Shown: positions 44,120 to 55,689, numbered from the stretch's first letter. The stretch is 64,000 nt of DNA from an uncultured Paracoccaceae bacterium (GCA_943787785.1 CALSNT010000001.1:438933-502932), one strand, 5' to 3'. Program-made: numbers and translations. Notes: a model not told the origin generated them from the letters alone.

Positions 44120-44748
44120 AATCGGGACGCGTGCCGAACCGCCCGAGCGCAAGATAGACCGCGCAATTGGCGCGTCGCTGAAGGAATTGCGCCAGCATCG
44201 CGGACAATCGGCACGCTGGCTGGCGGAACAATCGGGCATTTCCGCCGCGATGGTCAGCCGGATTGAAAACGGACTTGTCTCACCCTCGATCGGGACGCTG
44301 TCGGCGCTAGCGTCCGCACTGGAGGTTCCGATTGTGTCGCTGTTTCGCGAGGCGCAGACAGACCATACCGATTATTCGCTTGTTCGCCATGGTGAAGGCC
44401 TGAAATCGACCCGGATCGCGGATGGCCACAGCCACGACTACGTCAATCTGGCCACCCATGTGCGCAAGGATCTGCACTTTCTGGCGCGCCGGCGTGACGC
44501 TGACCAGTGACGGGGGCAAGCCACCGACCTATGTCGGCCACGGTGTCGTTTTCATTCAGGTTCTCGAAGGCGAAGCGATCTATCGCTATGGCAAGACCCG
44601 CATGACGCTGGGCGCGGGCGATACAATCAGCGTGGACGCCGAACTGAACCATGGCTTTGTTGACATATTGACCGACGAATTCGTTTTTCTGTCGGTTCAG
44701 GGCAGAAAGGCCTTAAACCGATGGCCGCCCCAATCGAGCTTGATCTGA
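44112..44748 (+). CDS. XRE-cupin transcriptional regulator, one frameshift
   Basis: An N-terminal HTH_XRE domain (IGASLKELRQHRGQSARWLA, then SGISAAMVSRIENGLVSPSI) is followed by a cupin sensor domain (VVFIQVLEGEAIYRYGKTRM and GAGDTISVDAELNHGF). The frame shifts once near 44490; the length is 3n+1, so one extra base explains it. Such XRE-cupin proteins control uptake and breakdown of small N-compounds. Divergent from the transporter-sox operon, which it probably regulates. It overlaps both neighbours, which is common in this tight cluster. Confidence 0.78.
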
Positions 44749-46124
44749 CGAAGGGTGCGATATCGTCGCATTTTCGCATTCTGGCGATTCCCGGCGCCTT
44801 GGGGCATGTTGTTCAATACGCTCTACAATATCGTCGACATGTTCTATGCGGGCCTGCTGTCGACCAGTGCGCAGGCGGGGCCTGGCGCTGGGGTTCCAGG
44901 CCTTCTACATCGCCATGTCGGTGGGCGTCGGTGTGGGGGCGGCCATGGGCGCATTGGTCGGGAACGCGCTGGGTGCCGGCCACAGGCCTCGCGCCCGGCG
45001 TCTGGCCGCCCAAGGCATAAGCTTCGGCTTGATTGCCGCACTGCTGCTGGCGATGGCGGGGCTGTGGTACGGGCCAGCGGTTCTGAAGCTGGTCAGCGAA
45101 CCCGGCGCCTACCGCGATGCCGGTATTCGATATTACCTGCTGCTTTCGCTGGCGTTGCCGGGGTTTCTGCTGGCTTTCACCTGCAACGGCATTCTTCAGG
45201 CGCATGGGGGACGCCAAATCATTCCAGCGCGCCCTGATGGTCGCATTTTTTGCCAATATCGTGTTGAACCCGCTGTTCATCTATGGGGTGCCGGGCGTCG
45301 TTCCGGGGATGGGATTTGACGGGTTGGCCGTATCCACAGTGGTCAGCCAGACCGGCGTCATGGCCTATCTGATCATCCAGGTTCTGCGGCGGCGCAACAT
45401 GGCCACGCTGCGCCGGGCGCATTTTGCCCCTCGCCCCGCAATGTTTCGCGAGATTGCCTTGCAGGCGCTGCCCACAGCGGTTTCGATGCTGGTCATGTTC
45501 CTGTCGGGCTTCGTGATGCAGTTCGCCCTGAAGGGATTTGGCGAACACGCGGTCGCAGGCTTTGGAAATCGCCATCCGGCTGGAACAGATGTTGCTGCTG
45601 CCGGTGCTAGGCATGACCGGCGCTTTGCTGCCCATCGCCGCACAAAACTTCGGTGCCCACAACCACGACCGCGTGCGCGAGGCTGTGTTCTTCTGCTGGA
45701 AAATCGGTCTGATCATGACGGCCATTGCCTGCCCGCTTTTGTGGATTTTCGGGCGCGCCATGCTGGGCCTGTTCACCGACGATCCTGAAGTTATCCCGCG
45801 TCGGCCTTGCCTATCTGCGCGTCGATAGCCTGATCCTTCCTGCCTATATGATGCTGTTTGCCATCAACTCGTTTTTGCAGGGCGCTCAAGCGCCCGATCT
45901 GGACCGTCTGGATCAGCCTTTACCGGCAGGCCTTTGGCATCGCCTTCTTTGTCTGGCTGTTTGTCGGCGTCTGGAATTTCACCGAAATCGGCGTCTGGTT
46001 CGGGGTCGCCTGCGCGGTGCTGAGCGGTTGGGCCGTCGCCCATGTATGTCGCCACCCGCGTCGCGCGGGCCGAAATCGGCGGGCTGTGGCAGCCCCCGTG
46101 GCGCGGTGGGCCGGTCCAGCATGA
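44721..46124 (+). CDS. MATE-family multidrug/metabolite exporter, many frameshifts
   Basis: Pieces in all three frames together give a MATE exporter of about 460 residues: ISSHFRILAIPGALG, MLFNTLYNIVDMFYAGLLST, AFYIAMSVGVGVGAAMGALV, ALPTAVSMLVMFLSGFVMQF and LEQMLLLPVLGMTGALLPIA. At least eight single-base shifts are visible, nearly all explained by one extra base in a short run (for example GGGG for GGG near 44800, GGGGG for GGGG near 45209). Removing them gives a continuous 12-helix protein. It overlaps the regulator gene. Confidence 0.75.
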
Positions 46125-46231
46125 TCCGACCGCCCGCGGTTTGCCAGGCTCAGATGCGGCCGCGTTTGCGGGCGTTCAAATCAAACCGGGTTCTGCTAGG
46201 CTGTGCCTATGGTCCCGAACGGATACATCGC

Positions 46232-47248
46232 ATGAGCACACAGAAAAACACCCAGCCGCCTGACCCTGACCCCTCGACCTGGACGCGCCCGGAAAACAGG
46301 TCGGCGATCTGATGCTGCGCTGGTCGGATAATTCCAATCCGCTTGGATACCATCCGATCCCGGTGATTTCGATAAACGGAGGGGGCCGGGCCGACGGTTC
46401 TAATTTGTGCGGGAACCCACGGGGATGAGTTTGAGGGGCCGGCCGCGATCATGCGACTGGCGGGTCAGTTGGACCCCGACCGGCTGACCGGGCAGGTGAT
46501 CCTGCTGCCCGCGTTGAATGCGCCTGCATTCGCCGCCTCGGCCCGGGTGTCGCCGCTGGATGGGGGCGAACCTGAACCGGGCGTTTCCGGGCGATGCGAG
46601 TGGCGGACCAACCGCGATGATCGCCGATTTCGTCGAACAGGTTCTGCTTGGGGCGCTGCGACGGTGCGATTGATCTTCATTCCGGCGGCAAGGCGTCCTT
46701 CTTCATGCCCTGCGCCCCTGGCCACGCAATCTGCCGATCCCGGTTTGCGCAAGGCCAACCTCGCCCTGGCGCAAGCCTTCGGCCTGCCGCTGATCTGGGA
46801 GTTGGGGGGCGCATAACGACAACCGTTCCGTCAATTCAGCCGCCGAACGCGCCGGGGTGCCGATGATCGCGGCAGAACTGGGCGGAGGCGGCGGCGTCGA
46901 TCCCGACATTACAGACGCGGCAGAGGCCGGGCTGTTGCGCTGCCTCGGGCATCTCGGAATCCTCGGCGATGCGCCCGCATTGGTTGAGGCGCGCCGGGTC
47001 GAGGTTACCTCGGGCCTGCCACTCGATCTATGCGCCGGGGACGGGGCGTGTTTGACCGCGCCATCCGCGCCGGTCAGGATGTCCGGGCGGGTGATATCGC
47101 CGGGCAGTTCCACTTCGTGATGGAGCCCGAACGTGCGTCCCGCACGATCCGGTTTCCGGCAGACGGGTTGGTTCTGGCACATAGCTGCCGCGGCAATGTT
47201 CAACGTGGCGAGTTGCTGGCGCTGGTGGTGCAGGACGTGACCGGTTGA
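46232..47248 (+). CDS. Succinylglutamate desuccinylase/aspartoacylase-family deacylase (AstE/DoeB-like), frameshifted
   Basis: ATG 46232. Corrected for shifts, it reads as a zinc carboxypeptidase-fold deacylase: zinc site CAGTHGDEFEGPAA near residue 60, LDGGNLNRAFPG near 110, DGAIDLHSGGKASFF near 145 and ELGGGGGVDPDI near 210. This pattern is closest to N-acyl-amino-acid deacylases such as DoeB of ectoine breakdown, though the substrate cannot be told. At least six frameshifts occur, mostly one extra G or C. It may cleave an N-acylated substrate or intermediate taken up by the nearby transporter. Confidence 0.7.
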
Positions 47249-47286
47249 TGTTGTGCGCCGGGTGTTCCGGCGACCGCAGCGCCGCG

Positions 47287-48965
47287 TCAGGTCCCCAGAA
47301 TACGCGGCAGGCGGAGCTTGTTGACGCGGGCGCAGTCGAGCGCCTCCTCATATCCTGCATCGGCGTGACGCCAGACGCCCGAGGCGGGGTCATTCCAGAG
47401 GACACGTTCGAGGCGCTTGGCGGCTTCGGGTGTTCCGTCTGCGCAGATGACCACGCCCGAGTGCTGGCTAAAACCCATACCGACGCCGCCACCATGGTGC
47501 AGTGACACCCATGTCGCGCCTGAAGCCGTGTTGACCAGTGCGTTGAGAAGTGGCCAGTCCGACACCGCATCTGAGCCGTCTTTCATGGCTTCGGTTTCGC
47601 GGTTGGGCGAGGCAACAGAGCCTGAATCGAGATGATCGCGGCCGATCACGACGGGGGCCTTCAGCTCGCCAGAGGCGACCATTTCGTTAAACGCAAGGCC
47701 GGCCTTGTGGCGATCCCCAAGCCCGATCCAGCAGATACGCGCAGGCAGCCCTTGGAAGGCGATGCGCTCGCGCGCCATGTCGAGCCAGTTGTGCAGATGC
47801 GTGTTTTCTGGGAAGAGCTCTTTCATCTTCTGATCGGTCTTGTAGATATCCTCCGGGTCGCCCGACAGCGCCACCCAGCGGAACGGGCCGATGCCACGGC
47901 AGAACAGACGGGCGGATATAGGCGGGACGAAACCCGGGAAGGCGAAGGCGTTTTCCAGCCCTCTCTTCAGCGCGACCTGGCGGATGTTGTTGCCGTAATC
48001 GAGCGTCGGGACGCCATGCGTTCCAGAAATCGACCATCGCCGCCACATGGATCTTCATGCTGGCGCGGGCGGCGGCTTTTTCGACCGCTTTGGGATCGCT
48101 TTCCTGTTTGTCTTCCATTCGGCCATGGTCCAGCCCTGCGGCAGATAGCCGTGGAGCGGGTCATGCGCGCTGGTCTGGTCGGTGACGATATCGGGGCGAA
48201 TGCCGCGCGTGTGAAGTTCGGGAAAGACATCGGCGGCATTGCCGAGCAGGCCGACCGACTTTGCCTCGCCTGCCGCTGTCCAGCGTTCGATCATTGCCAG
48301 CGCCTCGTCAAGCGTGTCGGCGCGTTCGTCGACGTATCTGGTGCGCAGGCGGAAATCGATGCTGTCGGGGTTGCACTCCACCGCGAGGCAGCATGCGCCG
48401 GCCATGACAGCGGCGCAGCGGCTGCGCGCCGCCCATGCCGCCGAGGCCGCCTGTGAGAATCCATTTGCCTTTCAGATCGACCGCCATAGTGCTGGCGGCC
48501 TGCTTCGGCAAAGGTTTCATATGTGCCTTGGACGATGCCTTGGGCCGATGTAGATCCATGAGCCCGCTGTCATCTGGCCGTACATCGCGAGGCCCTTTTT
48601 ATCGAGCTCGTTGAAGTGATCCCAATTGGCCCAGTGCGGCACGAGGTTGGAGTTGGCGATGAGGACGCGCGGGGCGTCGCGTGTGGGTTTTGACGATGGC
48701 CATCGGTTTGCCTGATTGCACGACAGGGTTTCGTCCTGCCTCAAGGTCTTTGAGGCTGGCGCACGATGCTGTCAAAATCCTCCCACGTGCGTGCGGCGCG
48801 GCCGATGCCACCATAGACCACCAGCTCGTGCGGGTTCTCGGCCACATCGGGGTGCAGGTTGTTCATCAGCATCCGCAGGGGCGCTTCGGTCAGCCAGCTT
48901 TTGGCGTTCAGCTTCGGGCCGGTGGGCGGGAAGATATCGCGGGTGTTTTTGCGCGGGTCGCTCAT
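47287..48965 (-). CDS. hutU: Urocanate hydratase (urocanase), several frameshifts
   Basis: Converts urocanate to imidazolone propionate with tightly bound NAD. ATG 48965 overlaps the hutG stop; the N terminus reads [20 protein letters not shown] and [20 protein letters not shown]. The C-terminal half ([59 protein letters not shown]) is intact. Shifts occur near 48015, 48110, 48430-48560, 48690 and 48755. Length 1679 bp fits a 559-residue urocanase after correction. Last gene of hutIHGU. Confidence 0.85.
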
Positions 48966-49747
48966 GTGGGGCTCCAGTCGGACAGGATTTCAAGATGGTT
49001 TGAGGGGCACGCGGCGATCGGCGCGCGCTTCGCAGGCATAGCCCAAGGGGGCGCTTCGGTCATGTAGGTGGATTGGGCCAGCTCCATCTGGATGGCGTGA
49101 CAGCCCTCGTTGGGCGCCGTAATGGCGCGTTGTCCAGCCGCCTTTGAAGCGGCCATTGAACTGTGCGTGTATTCGGCTGCCTGCAGCAATCGAGCGTGAC
49201 GGCTCTTCAGTGTCGGAGCGCAGGTCGTGCCCATGTTTGTGCCGATGTTGAAGTCCGGCAGCGTCCCGTCAAACAGAAACGGAATGTTTGAGCGGATGGA
49301 GTGGCAGTCGTAAAGAATGGCGAAACCGTGCGCGGCGCGGGCATGCTCCAACGTTCGCCGGCCAGCGCCGCATGGTAGGGCGCGTGAAAAGTGCCGCTGC
49401 GCCGCCGCGTCGACCTCGGCAGCGTCCGGTTCCTGCCCTGTGCGATAGATTGGCCGCCCGTCGAAATCGGTCAGCGGGCACAAGCCGGTGGTGTTCTGAC
49501 CGGGATAGAGGCTTTCGCCCGAAGGATCCCGATTGGCGTCAATCACATAACGATGCACGGTCGTGCGCACCGTCGAAACACCCCCGGCCAGCCCTGCATA
49601 GAGCTTGTCGATATGCCAATCCGTATCCGCCATCGCCCGCCCGGTGTCATTCAGACGTTCCATGCAATCGTCGGGGATCAGGGTTCCCGTATGCGGCAAC
49701 CCCAGCACCAGCGGGCCGGTGCCTTCGGTGACTTCAATCAGGCTCAC
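48962..49747 (-). CDS. hutG: N-formylglutamate deformylase, frame disturbed internally
   Basis: Hydrolyses N-formylglutamate to glutamate and formate, the final step after HutF. N-terminal [20 protein letters not shown] and [20 protein letters not shown] (metal-site region) and C-terminal [20 protein letters not shown] are in one frame. Between about 49080 and 49215 and again near 49340-49390 the true sense (for example [18 protein letters not shown]) lies in a neighbouring frame. Paired indels restore the frame, so the open frame is continuous but partly mistranslated. This fits local sequence error. ATGA overlaps with both hutH and hutU. Confidence 0.85.
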   Translation of the reverse strand: MSLIEVTEGTGPLVLGLPHTGTLIPDDCMERLNDTGRAMADTDWHIDKLYAGLAGGVSTVRTTVHRYVIDANRDPSGESLYPGQNTTGLCPLTDFDGRPIYRTGQEPDAAEVDAAAQRHFSRALPCGAGRRTLEHARAAHGFAILYDCHSIRSNIPFLFDGTLPDFNIGTNMGTTCAPTLKSRHARLLQAAEYTHSSMAASKAAGQRAITAPNEGCHAIQMELAQSTYMTEAPPWAMPAKRAPIAACPSNHLEILSDWSPT

Positions 49748-51270
49748 AGCCGCATCCCCACCCCGGCGGCGGTGGCCAGGCTGTCATCCAGAACCATTCC
49801 GGCGGCGACTTCAAGATCAGGCGCTAGATAGCGGTCCTGCGCCAGCGACGGAACGCACGCTCGCAGGCAGGCAAGCGCCGCCTGCAAAGGCGCCGAGGTA
49901 ACCAGCGGCGCGCGCTGTTCGATCCCTTGCGCGGCGCACATCGCTTCGACCCCAAGGATGACCGACAGGTTTTGCGTCATCCGCCCCAGCCGCAGCGCCC
50001 CATGGGCGGCCATGCTGACATGGTCTTCCTGATTGGCCGATGTCGGTGTGCTGTCGGTCGAACAGGGGTTCGCGAGATGCTTGTTTTCACTCATCAGCGC
50101 GGCGGTCGTCACTTCGGCAATCATCAGGCCCGAATTCAGCCCCGGTTCCGGCGTCAGGAAGGGTGGCAGATCGAACGACAGCGTCGGGTCCACCATCAGC
50201 GCAACACGGCGCTGGGCGATGGCGCCGACCTCGGCCACGGCCAGGGCAATCTGGTCGGCGGCAAAGGCCACGGGTTCGGCGTGGAAGTTACCGCCCGACA
50301 GGATGTCGCCGGTTTCGGTTATAACCAGCGGGTTGTCGGTGACGGCATTCGCCTCGGTCTGCAAGGTGCGCCCCGCGAAGCGCAGAATGTCGATGGCGGC
50401 CCCGGTCACCTGCGGTTGACAGCGGATGCAATAGGGGTCCTGCACGCGGGAATCGCCCTGCCGGTGGCTTTCGCGAATGACACTGCCGGCCAGCAGACCC
50501 GACATCGCCGCCGCCACGTCGATCTGGCCCTGATGACCGCGCAAAGCGTGGATCGCGGGGTTCAGCGGCGCGGTCGATCCCATGATCGCATCCGTTGACA
50601 TGGCCGAGGTGACGATGGCCGCGCGCACGGCACGCCATGCCTGGAACAACCCGACCAGCGCGCAGGCAGTCGAAAACTGGGTGCCGTTGATCAGCGCCAG
50701 CCCCTCTTTCGGGCCAAGCACCACCGGGCTCAGGCCAGCCTTGTCGAGTGCGGCTGACCCGCTCATCCTTGTGCCGTCAAATAACGCCTCTCCCGCGCCG
50801 ATCATTACAGCGGCCATATGCGCCAGAGGGGCCAGATCGCCGGATGCCCCGACCGAGCCTTGCTCGGGGATCACCGGCACCACGCCATGGGCCAGCATCG
50901 CTTCGATTTGCGCGCAAATCGCACGGCGCACCCCGGACGCCCCACGCCCCAGCGACAGCAGTTTCAGTGCCATCATCAGGCGCACCGTGCGCGGGTCGAG
51001 GCCGTCACCGACGCCGCAGCAGTGTGACAGGATCAGGTTGCGCTGCAGCGTTTCCGTATCTTCCGGCGCGATGCGGACCGAGGCGAGTTTGCCGAACCCG
51101 GTGTTGACGCCATAGACCGGATCTTTGCCCTGCGCCGCCTGCGCAATCAACGCGGCAGAGGCATCAACCGACCGATAGGTAGTTTCCGCCAGTTTCACTG
51201 ACCCATCAGATCGCCAAAGCGCCTCCAATTCGGCCAATGTCGTGTCTCTGGGGTGCAGGATGATGGTCAT
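49744..51270 (-). CDS. hutH: Histidine ammonia-lyase
   Basis: A 508-residue enzyme that turns histidine into urocanate and ammonia. ATG 51270 overlaps the hutI stop; the frame is open upstream to 51393 but that part is hutI antisense or shadow. The self-made MIO cofactor comes from Ala-Ser-Gly in [18 protein letters not shown] (about residue 145). [13 protein letters not shown] near 55 and [18 protein letters not shown] near 415 are conserved active-site parts. Intact, which marks the right border of the frameshift-rich zone. Confidence 0.95.
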   Translation of the reverse strand: MTIILHPRDTTLAELEALWRSDGSVKLAETTYRSVDASAALIAQAAQGKDPVYGVNTGFGKLASVRIAPEDTETLQRNLILSHCCGVGDGLDPRTVRLMMALKLLSLGRGASGVRRAICAQIEAMLAHGVVPVIPEQGSVGASGDLAPLAHMAAVMIGAGEALFDGTRMSGSAALDKAGLSPVVLGPKEGLALINGTQFSTACALVGLFQAWRAVRAAIVTSAMSTDAIMGSTAPLNPAIHALRGHQGQIDVAAAMSGLLAGSVIRESHRQGDSRVQDPYCIRCQPQVTGAAIDILRFAGRTLQTEANAVTDNPLVITETGDILSGGNFHAEPVAFAADQIALAVAEVGAIAQRRVALMVDPTLSFDLPPFLTPEPGLNSGLMIAEVTTAALMSENKHLANPCSTDSTPTSANQEDHVSMAAHGALRLGRMTQNLSVILGVEAMCAAQGIEQRAPLVTSAPLQAALACLRACVPSLAQDRYLAPDLEVAAGMVLDDSLATAAGVGMRL

Positions 51271-52469
51271 GGCGTGCCTTGATAAATGCGGGCGTTGAGG
51301 GGGGTGATTCCGATGCCATAGGACAGCTCTGCCGGGTCGTTTACGTCCCAAACGGCAAGGTCGGCACGCATGCCGGGGGCGATCATCCCGCAATCGTCCA
51401 GCCCAAGCGCACGGGCCGCATTGCGCGTGGTCCCGGCAAGGGCTTCTTCAGGCGTCAGACGGAACAGGGTGCAGGCCATGTTCATCGCCAGCAGAAGTGA
51501 TCCCAGTGGCGACGATCCGGGGTTCCAGTCCGTCGCCACAGCCATCGCAACACCGCAATCCCGGAACGCCGCGACAGGTGGCGCCTGGGTTTCGTGGATC
51601 GTGTAGAACGCGCCCGGCAGCAGGACTGCAACCGTGCCAGCCCTGGCCAGCGCGGCGGCATCCGCAGGCGTCGCATATTCCACATGATCTGCCGAGATCG
51701 CGCCATATGCTGCCGCCAGTGCCGCGCCGCCAATATGGCTCAGCTGTTCGGCGTGCAATTTCACCGGAAGGCCAAGATCGCGCGCCTTGTCGAACACGCG
51801 GGCGATCTGGGCGGTGTCAAATGCGATCCCCTCACAAAAACCATCCACCGCATCGACCAACCCCTCGGCGTGGCAGGCTTCCAACGCTGGCAGGCAGACT
51901 TTGTCGATGTAATGATCCGGGTCGGTCCCGTCCGGAACCGCATGCGCGCCCAGAAAACTGGTCCGCACACGGATCGGCCTGACCCCTTCGATCCGGCGGG
52001 CGACACGCAGCATCTTCATTTCGGTTTCAAGGTCCAGGCCATAGCCGGATTTGACTTCGACCATCGCCACGCCTTGCGCGATCAGCGCGTCAACGCGGGT
52101 CAGGGTGGACGCCAGCAGTGCGTCCGGGCTTGCCGCGCGGGTCGCCTGAACGGTCGAGGCGATGCCACCGCCTGCGCGCGCAACCTCTTCATAGCTCGCG
52201 CCATTCAGCCGCAACTCGAACTCCCGCGCGCGGTTGCCGCCGTGGACGATATGGGTGTGGCAATCAATCAGCGCAGGCGTGACCAGCCGCCCATCATAAC
52301 GTGTCTGTTCCAGATCGTGGAATCCCGCGGGCAGATCAGCCAACGGGCCAACCCAGTCAACGACGCCGTTTGTCACGACAATTGCCGCCTGTTCCAGCAG
52401 CCCATAGGGCGCGCCGCCCGGTACCATCGTCGCTGCGTTGATGCCGGAAATAACGCAGGGATCAGGCAT
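51267..52469 (-). CDS. hutI: Imidazolonepropionase
   Basis: A 400-residue amidohydrolase for step three, opening imidazolone propionate to N-formimino-glutamate. The metal site reads [20 protein letters not shown] near residue 75, with later His in [14 protein letters not shown] and Asp in [17 protein letters not shown] [15 protein letters not shown]. First gene of the minus-strand hut operon, 85 bp from the divergent hutF; the HutC operator candidate lies between them. Intact. Confidence 0.95.
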   Translation of the reverse strand: MPDPCVISGINAATMVPGGAPYGLLEQAAIVVTNGVVDWVGPLADLPAGFHDLEQTRYDGRLVTPALIDCHTHIVHGGNRAREFELRLNGASYEEVARAGGGIASTVQATRAASPDALLASTLTRVDALIAQGVAMVEVKSGYGLDLETEMKMLRVARRIEGVRPIRVRTSFLGAHAVPDGTDPDHYIDKVCLPALEACHAEGLVDAVDGFCEGIAFDTAQIARVFDKARDLGLPVKLHAEQLSHIGGAALAAAYGAISADHVEYATPADAAALARAGTVAVLLPGAFYTIHETQAPPVAAFRDCGVAMAVATDWNPGSSPLGSLLLAMNMACTLFRLTPEEALAGTTRNAARALGLDDCGMIAPGMRADLAVWDVNDPAELSYGIGITPLNARIYQGTP

Positions 52470-52504
52470 TCACAGTCCTTGATTCTGGTTGCACTCGAAA
52501 ATAA

Positions 52505-52518
52505 TATGTAGCTACATA
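52505..52518. promoter_or_regulatory. HutC operator candidate between hutI and hutF
   Basis: TATGTAGCTACATA is a perfect 14-bp palindrome in an A/T-rich stretch, 36 bp from the hutI start and 37 bp from the hutF start. HutC proteins bind TGTA-type palindromes, and hutC is encoded here, so one site could repress both arms until urocanate appears. Confidence 0.6.
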
Positions 52519-52554
52519 ATATTGTCAACGGAGTTTTCGGGCGATGGGCAGATC

Positions 52555-53922
52555 ATGCAGATAGTTCATGGCGATCGGGCGCTGACCCCGGCGGGGTGGC
52601 AGCAGGACATCGAAGTGGTGATCGACGCGGCGGGGCGGATTGCGTCGGTCGGGGCGCAACGCGGAACGCCAACGCACCGGGTTCCGCTGCTTCTGCCTGC
52701 GCCCGTAAACCTGCACAGCCATGCATTCCAACGCGCCATGGCCGGGTTGACCGAAGCACGCGGCCCTGACCCAAGCGACAGTTTCTGGAGCTGGCGGCGG
52801 CTGATGTACCGTTTCCTGGACCAGCTGACTCCCGACCATGCCGAGGCGATTGCCGCCCTCGTCTTCATGGAGATGCAGGAGGCCGGTTACGGTGCCGTGG
52901 CCGAATTCCACTATCTGCACCACGATGTTGGCGGCACGCCCTATGCGCAGCTTTCCGAGATGTCCCAGCGTATCGTCGCCGCTGCGGACCAAACGGGCAT
53001 CGGGATGACGCTGCTGCCGGTGTTCTATCAGTATGGCGGCTGCGATCAGCGCCCGCTGCTGGGTGGGCAGCGCCGCTTTGGCAATGATGCAGACCAATTC
53101 CTGCGCCTCTGGTCAGACGCCGCTGCGCTGATTGGCGCGCACGGTGACGCCGCCGCGATCGGTGTCGCCCCGCATTCGCTGCGCGCCGTTGATCCGGGTG
53201 GCCTTGGCGCGGTCCTGTCCGGGGTTCCCCAAGGCCCGATCCATATGCATCTGGCCGAACAAGTGGCCGAGGTTGACGAGGTCCAATCCCACTTCGGCGC
53301 GCGCCCGACCGAATGGCTGCTGGCCAATCAGCCGGTTGATGCCCGCTGGTGCCTGATACATTGCACCCAGATGACCGGGGCGGAAACCGCCGCACTGGCC
53401 GCCACCGGGGCCGTTGCCGGGCTTTGCCCGCTGACGGAATCCAACCTGGGCGACGGGATTTTCAACGGCACGGAATATCTGGGTCAGGGCGGATCAATCG
53501 GCGTTGGATCAGATTCCAACATCCACATCTCACTGTTCGAGGAACTTAAGACGCTGGAATATTCGCAGCGTCTTCGCGATCGCTCGCGCGCGGCATTGGC
53601 GGTGCAGGATCGCTCCACCGGGCGGGTGCTGTTCGATGCGGCCGCGCGTGGCGGGGCGCAGGCAGGCGGACGTGACTGTGGGCGGATCGAGGCCGGCGCC
53701 TGGGCGGATCTGGTGGGGCTTGAAGATGACAATCAATGGCTGTGCAACCGGGGCGGCGACGCCCTGCTCGACAGCCTGATATTTTCGGGCGGCGGACAGT
53801 CCTGCATTCGCGACGTCTGGAGCGCCGGGCGCCATGTGGTCAGCGGCGGGCGGCATCATCGCCGCGATGCCATCATCGACAATTTCAAACGGGTGATGCA
53901 GCAGTTGGAGACCAGTATTTGA
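52555..53922 (+). CDS. hutF: Formimidoylglutamate deiminase
   Basis: A 455-residue amidohydrolase-type deiminase that turns N-formimino-L-glutamate into N-formyl-L-glutamate and ammonia; HutG then gives glutamate. ATG 52555 begins MQIVHGDRALTPAGWQQDIE. Metal-site motifs are VNLHSHAFQRAMAG (about 62-75), HMHLAEQVAEVDEV (about 235) and VGSDSNIHISLFEELKTLEY (about 320). Its presence with HutG, and absence of HutE, defines the five-step pathway. It overlaps hutC as TTGA. Confidence 0.93.
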   Translation: MQIVHGDRALTPAGWQQDIEVVIDAAGRIASVGAQRGTPTHRVPLLLPAPVNLHSHAFQRAMAGLTEARGPDPSDSFWSWRRLMYRFLDQLTPDHAEAIAALVFMEMQEAGYGAVAEFHYLHHDVGGTPYAQLSEMSQRIVAAADQTGIGMTLLPVFYQYGGCDQRPLLGGQRRFGNDADQFLRLWSDAAALIGAHGDAAAIGVAPHSLRAVDPGGLGAVLSGVPQGPIHMHLAEQVAEVDEVQSHFGARPTEWLLANQPVDARWCLIHCTQMTGAETAALAATGAVAGLCPLTESNLGDGIFNGTEYLGQGGSIGVGSDSNIHISLFEELKTLEYSQRLRDRSRAALAVQDRSTGRVLFDAAARGGAQAGGRDCGRIEAGAWADLVGLEDDNQWLCNRGGDALLDSLIFSGGGQSCIRDVWSAGRHVVSGGRHHRRDAIIDNFKRVMQQLETSI

Positions 53923-54620
53923 CGGCCCCAACCCGCCTGTCATGGACCGATGTGCGCGACGAAATTCGCCTGCGCATCCTGAACCGGACCTTCGCGCCCG
54001 GCGACAAGCTGCCCCGCGACAATGATCTGGCCGGGGAATTCGGGTGCGCGCGCACCACGGTGCATCGCGCCATGCAGGATCTGTCGCGAAATGGACTGGT
54101 CGAGCGGAGGCGCAAAGGCGGCACCCATGTGCGCAGCGATCCGGTCACACGCGCAACCTTCGACATCCCGATTACCCGCCTTGAAGTTGAACAGCGCGGC
54201 AGCAAATACGGTTACCAACTGATTTCGCGAGCCACCGCAACAACCCCGACATCGGTAATGCGGCGTTTCGGCATCCCCCACCCGGACCGCATGCTGCACG
54301 TGAAAGCGCTGCATCTGGCAGATGACCAACCCTATATCCTCGAAGATCGCTGGATTGATACGGATACCACGCCCGAAATCCTGAATGTCGATCTGACCCG
54401 CGACAGCGCCAATGAATGGCTGGTCCATAACAAACCCTACAGCCGCGTCGAGGTGCAGTTTTCCGCAATCAATGCCGACAAGGAAACTGCGGAACACATG
54501 GCGGTCAAAACCGGTGATGCGCTATTGGTGATCGAGCGGACAACCTGGGTCGAATCCAATCCAATCACGACAGTTCTGTCCATAACAGCGCCGGGTTACC
54601 ATGTTTCAGCACGGAACTGA
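53919..54620 (+). CDS. hutC: HutC, GntR-family histidine-utilization repressor
   Basis: A 233-residue regulator. TTG 53919, overlapping the hutF stop, is the only suitable start before the conserved N terminus TAPTRLSWTDVRDEIRLRIL. The winged helix contains PRDNDLAGEFGCARTTVHRA and the C-terminal UTRA ligand domain spans about 85-230 (RMLHVKALHLADDQPYILED, ERTTWVESNPITTVLSITAP). In the known system it binds operators until urocanate releases it. The 280 bp after it to the next gene hold nothing I can identify. Confidence 0.92.
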   Translation: MTAPTRLSWTDVRDEIRLRILNRTFAPGDKLPRDNDLAGEFGCARTTVHRAMQDLSRNGLVERRRKGGTHVRSDPVTRATFDIPITRLEVEQRGSKYGYQLISRATATTPTSVMRRFGIPHPDRMLHVKALHLADDQPYILEDRWIDTDTTPEILNVDLTRDSANEWLVHNKPYSRVEVQFSAINADKETAEHMAVKTGDALLVIERTTWVESNPITTVLSITAPGYHVSARN

Positions 54621-54901
54621 TCTGCGCACCCTGGGTGCTAAAAGGCGTTGCCTCGTTAAGTCCGATGGCGCAAAAAGCACAGGCTCAACCAGCACGGGGG
54701 CACTGATGGCCGGCAGCATTCTGGAATTCAGACGTCGGCTGACCGGGAAATGGTCGTCCCGGTCCTGCTGGCCCTGTTTCATCATCAACTGCCGGAGTTC
54801 GCCCGCGTCCTGACATTTCCAATGGTCGGTGCTGTGGCACCTGATCGAGACTGCGTGCCCTTTGCGGGCATGAAGGTAACCGAGAAATGACAGGATATAA
54901 C

Positions 54902-55687
54902 ATGACCTTAACTGAAAATATTGCCACCGTTCAGGACGCCTATCAGCGCGACGGTGTGGTGCTGTTGCGGGACGTTCTGTCCCCCGAATGGCTGCAAAAA
55001 CTTCGCGGTGCCGTGGACGCCGAAGTGCAGAAGGGCGACCGCTATTTCGCCTACAAGAATATGCGCGAACAGCCCGGCACCTTTCAGGACTACTGCCTGA
55101 CCTCTGATATAGGCCAGCGCGTCGCCGAGGTGGCGGGAAGCCCCTGGACCGCGCTGATTTATGACCAGATTTTCGCTAAGGAACCGGGGACGAAAACGCA
55201 AACCGGGTGGCACACCGATCAACCCTACTGGCCGGTGCAGGGGCCGATCATGACGATGTGGATCGCGCTAGATCCGGTTGATCCGGACAATGGCGCGCTG
55301 GAATTCGTCCGAGGCTCCCATGCCTGGGGCGCGAAATATCGGCCCTTCAAAACAGACCAGCTGGGGGCGTTCTCGCATTACCTTGAGAAGGACAATCCCG
55401 ACTACATGGACATGCCGGATTTTGAGGCAGATCGCGCCGACTATGACATTTTTCACTTCGAGAATATGGCGCCGGGCGATGCGCTTGCGTTCGACGGGAT
55501 GTCAGTCCACTCGGCGATGGGCAACCGCACTTCGACACGGCGGCGGCGGGGGTATGCGATCCGGTTTGCCGTCGAAGGCGCGACCTATGACCCCAGGGAT
55601 GAGGTCACGGAATGGCTGCATGACGACACGCTGGCAAAAGGCGCGCCCTTTCGCGGCGGGCGCTTTCCGGTCATCTATGGGTCCTGA
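54902..55687 (+). CDS. Phytanoyl-CoA dioxygenase (PhyH)-family Fe(II)/2-oxoglutarate enzyme
   Basis: A 261-residue oxygenase. ATG 54902 follows AGGA at 8 bases; an ATG at 54887 is also in frame. The iron triad is visible: HTDQPYWP (His-x-Asp) near residue 105 and the distal His in MSVHSAMGNRTSTRRRRGYA near 205, whose later Arg would bind 2-oxoglutarate. The family hydroxylates or demethylates small metabolites as well as lipids. It ends next to a convergent P450 gene. It belongs to an oxygenase-rich cluster; the substrate is not known. Confidence 0.85.
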   Translation: MTLTENIATVQDAYQRDGVVLLRDVLSPEWLQKLRGAVDAEVQKGDRYFAYKNMREQPGTFQDYCLTSDIGQRVAEVAGSPWTALIYDQIFAKEPGTKTQTGWHTDQPYWPVQGPIMTMWIALDPVDPDNGALEFVRGSHAWGAKYRPFKTDQLGAFSHYLEKDNPDYMDMPDFEADRADYDIFHFENMAPGDALAFDGMSVHSAMGNRTSTRRRRGYAIRFAVEGATYDPRDEVTEWLHDDTLAKGAPFRGGRFPVIYGS

Positions 55688-55689
55688 CC

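Noticed and set aside
54621..54901. Short open frames between hutC and the PhyH gene
   Set aside because: No start signal or homology; composition is not protein-like.
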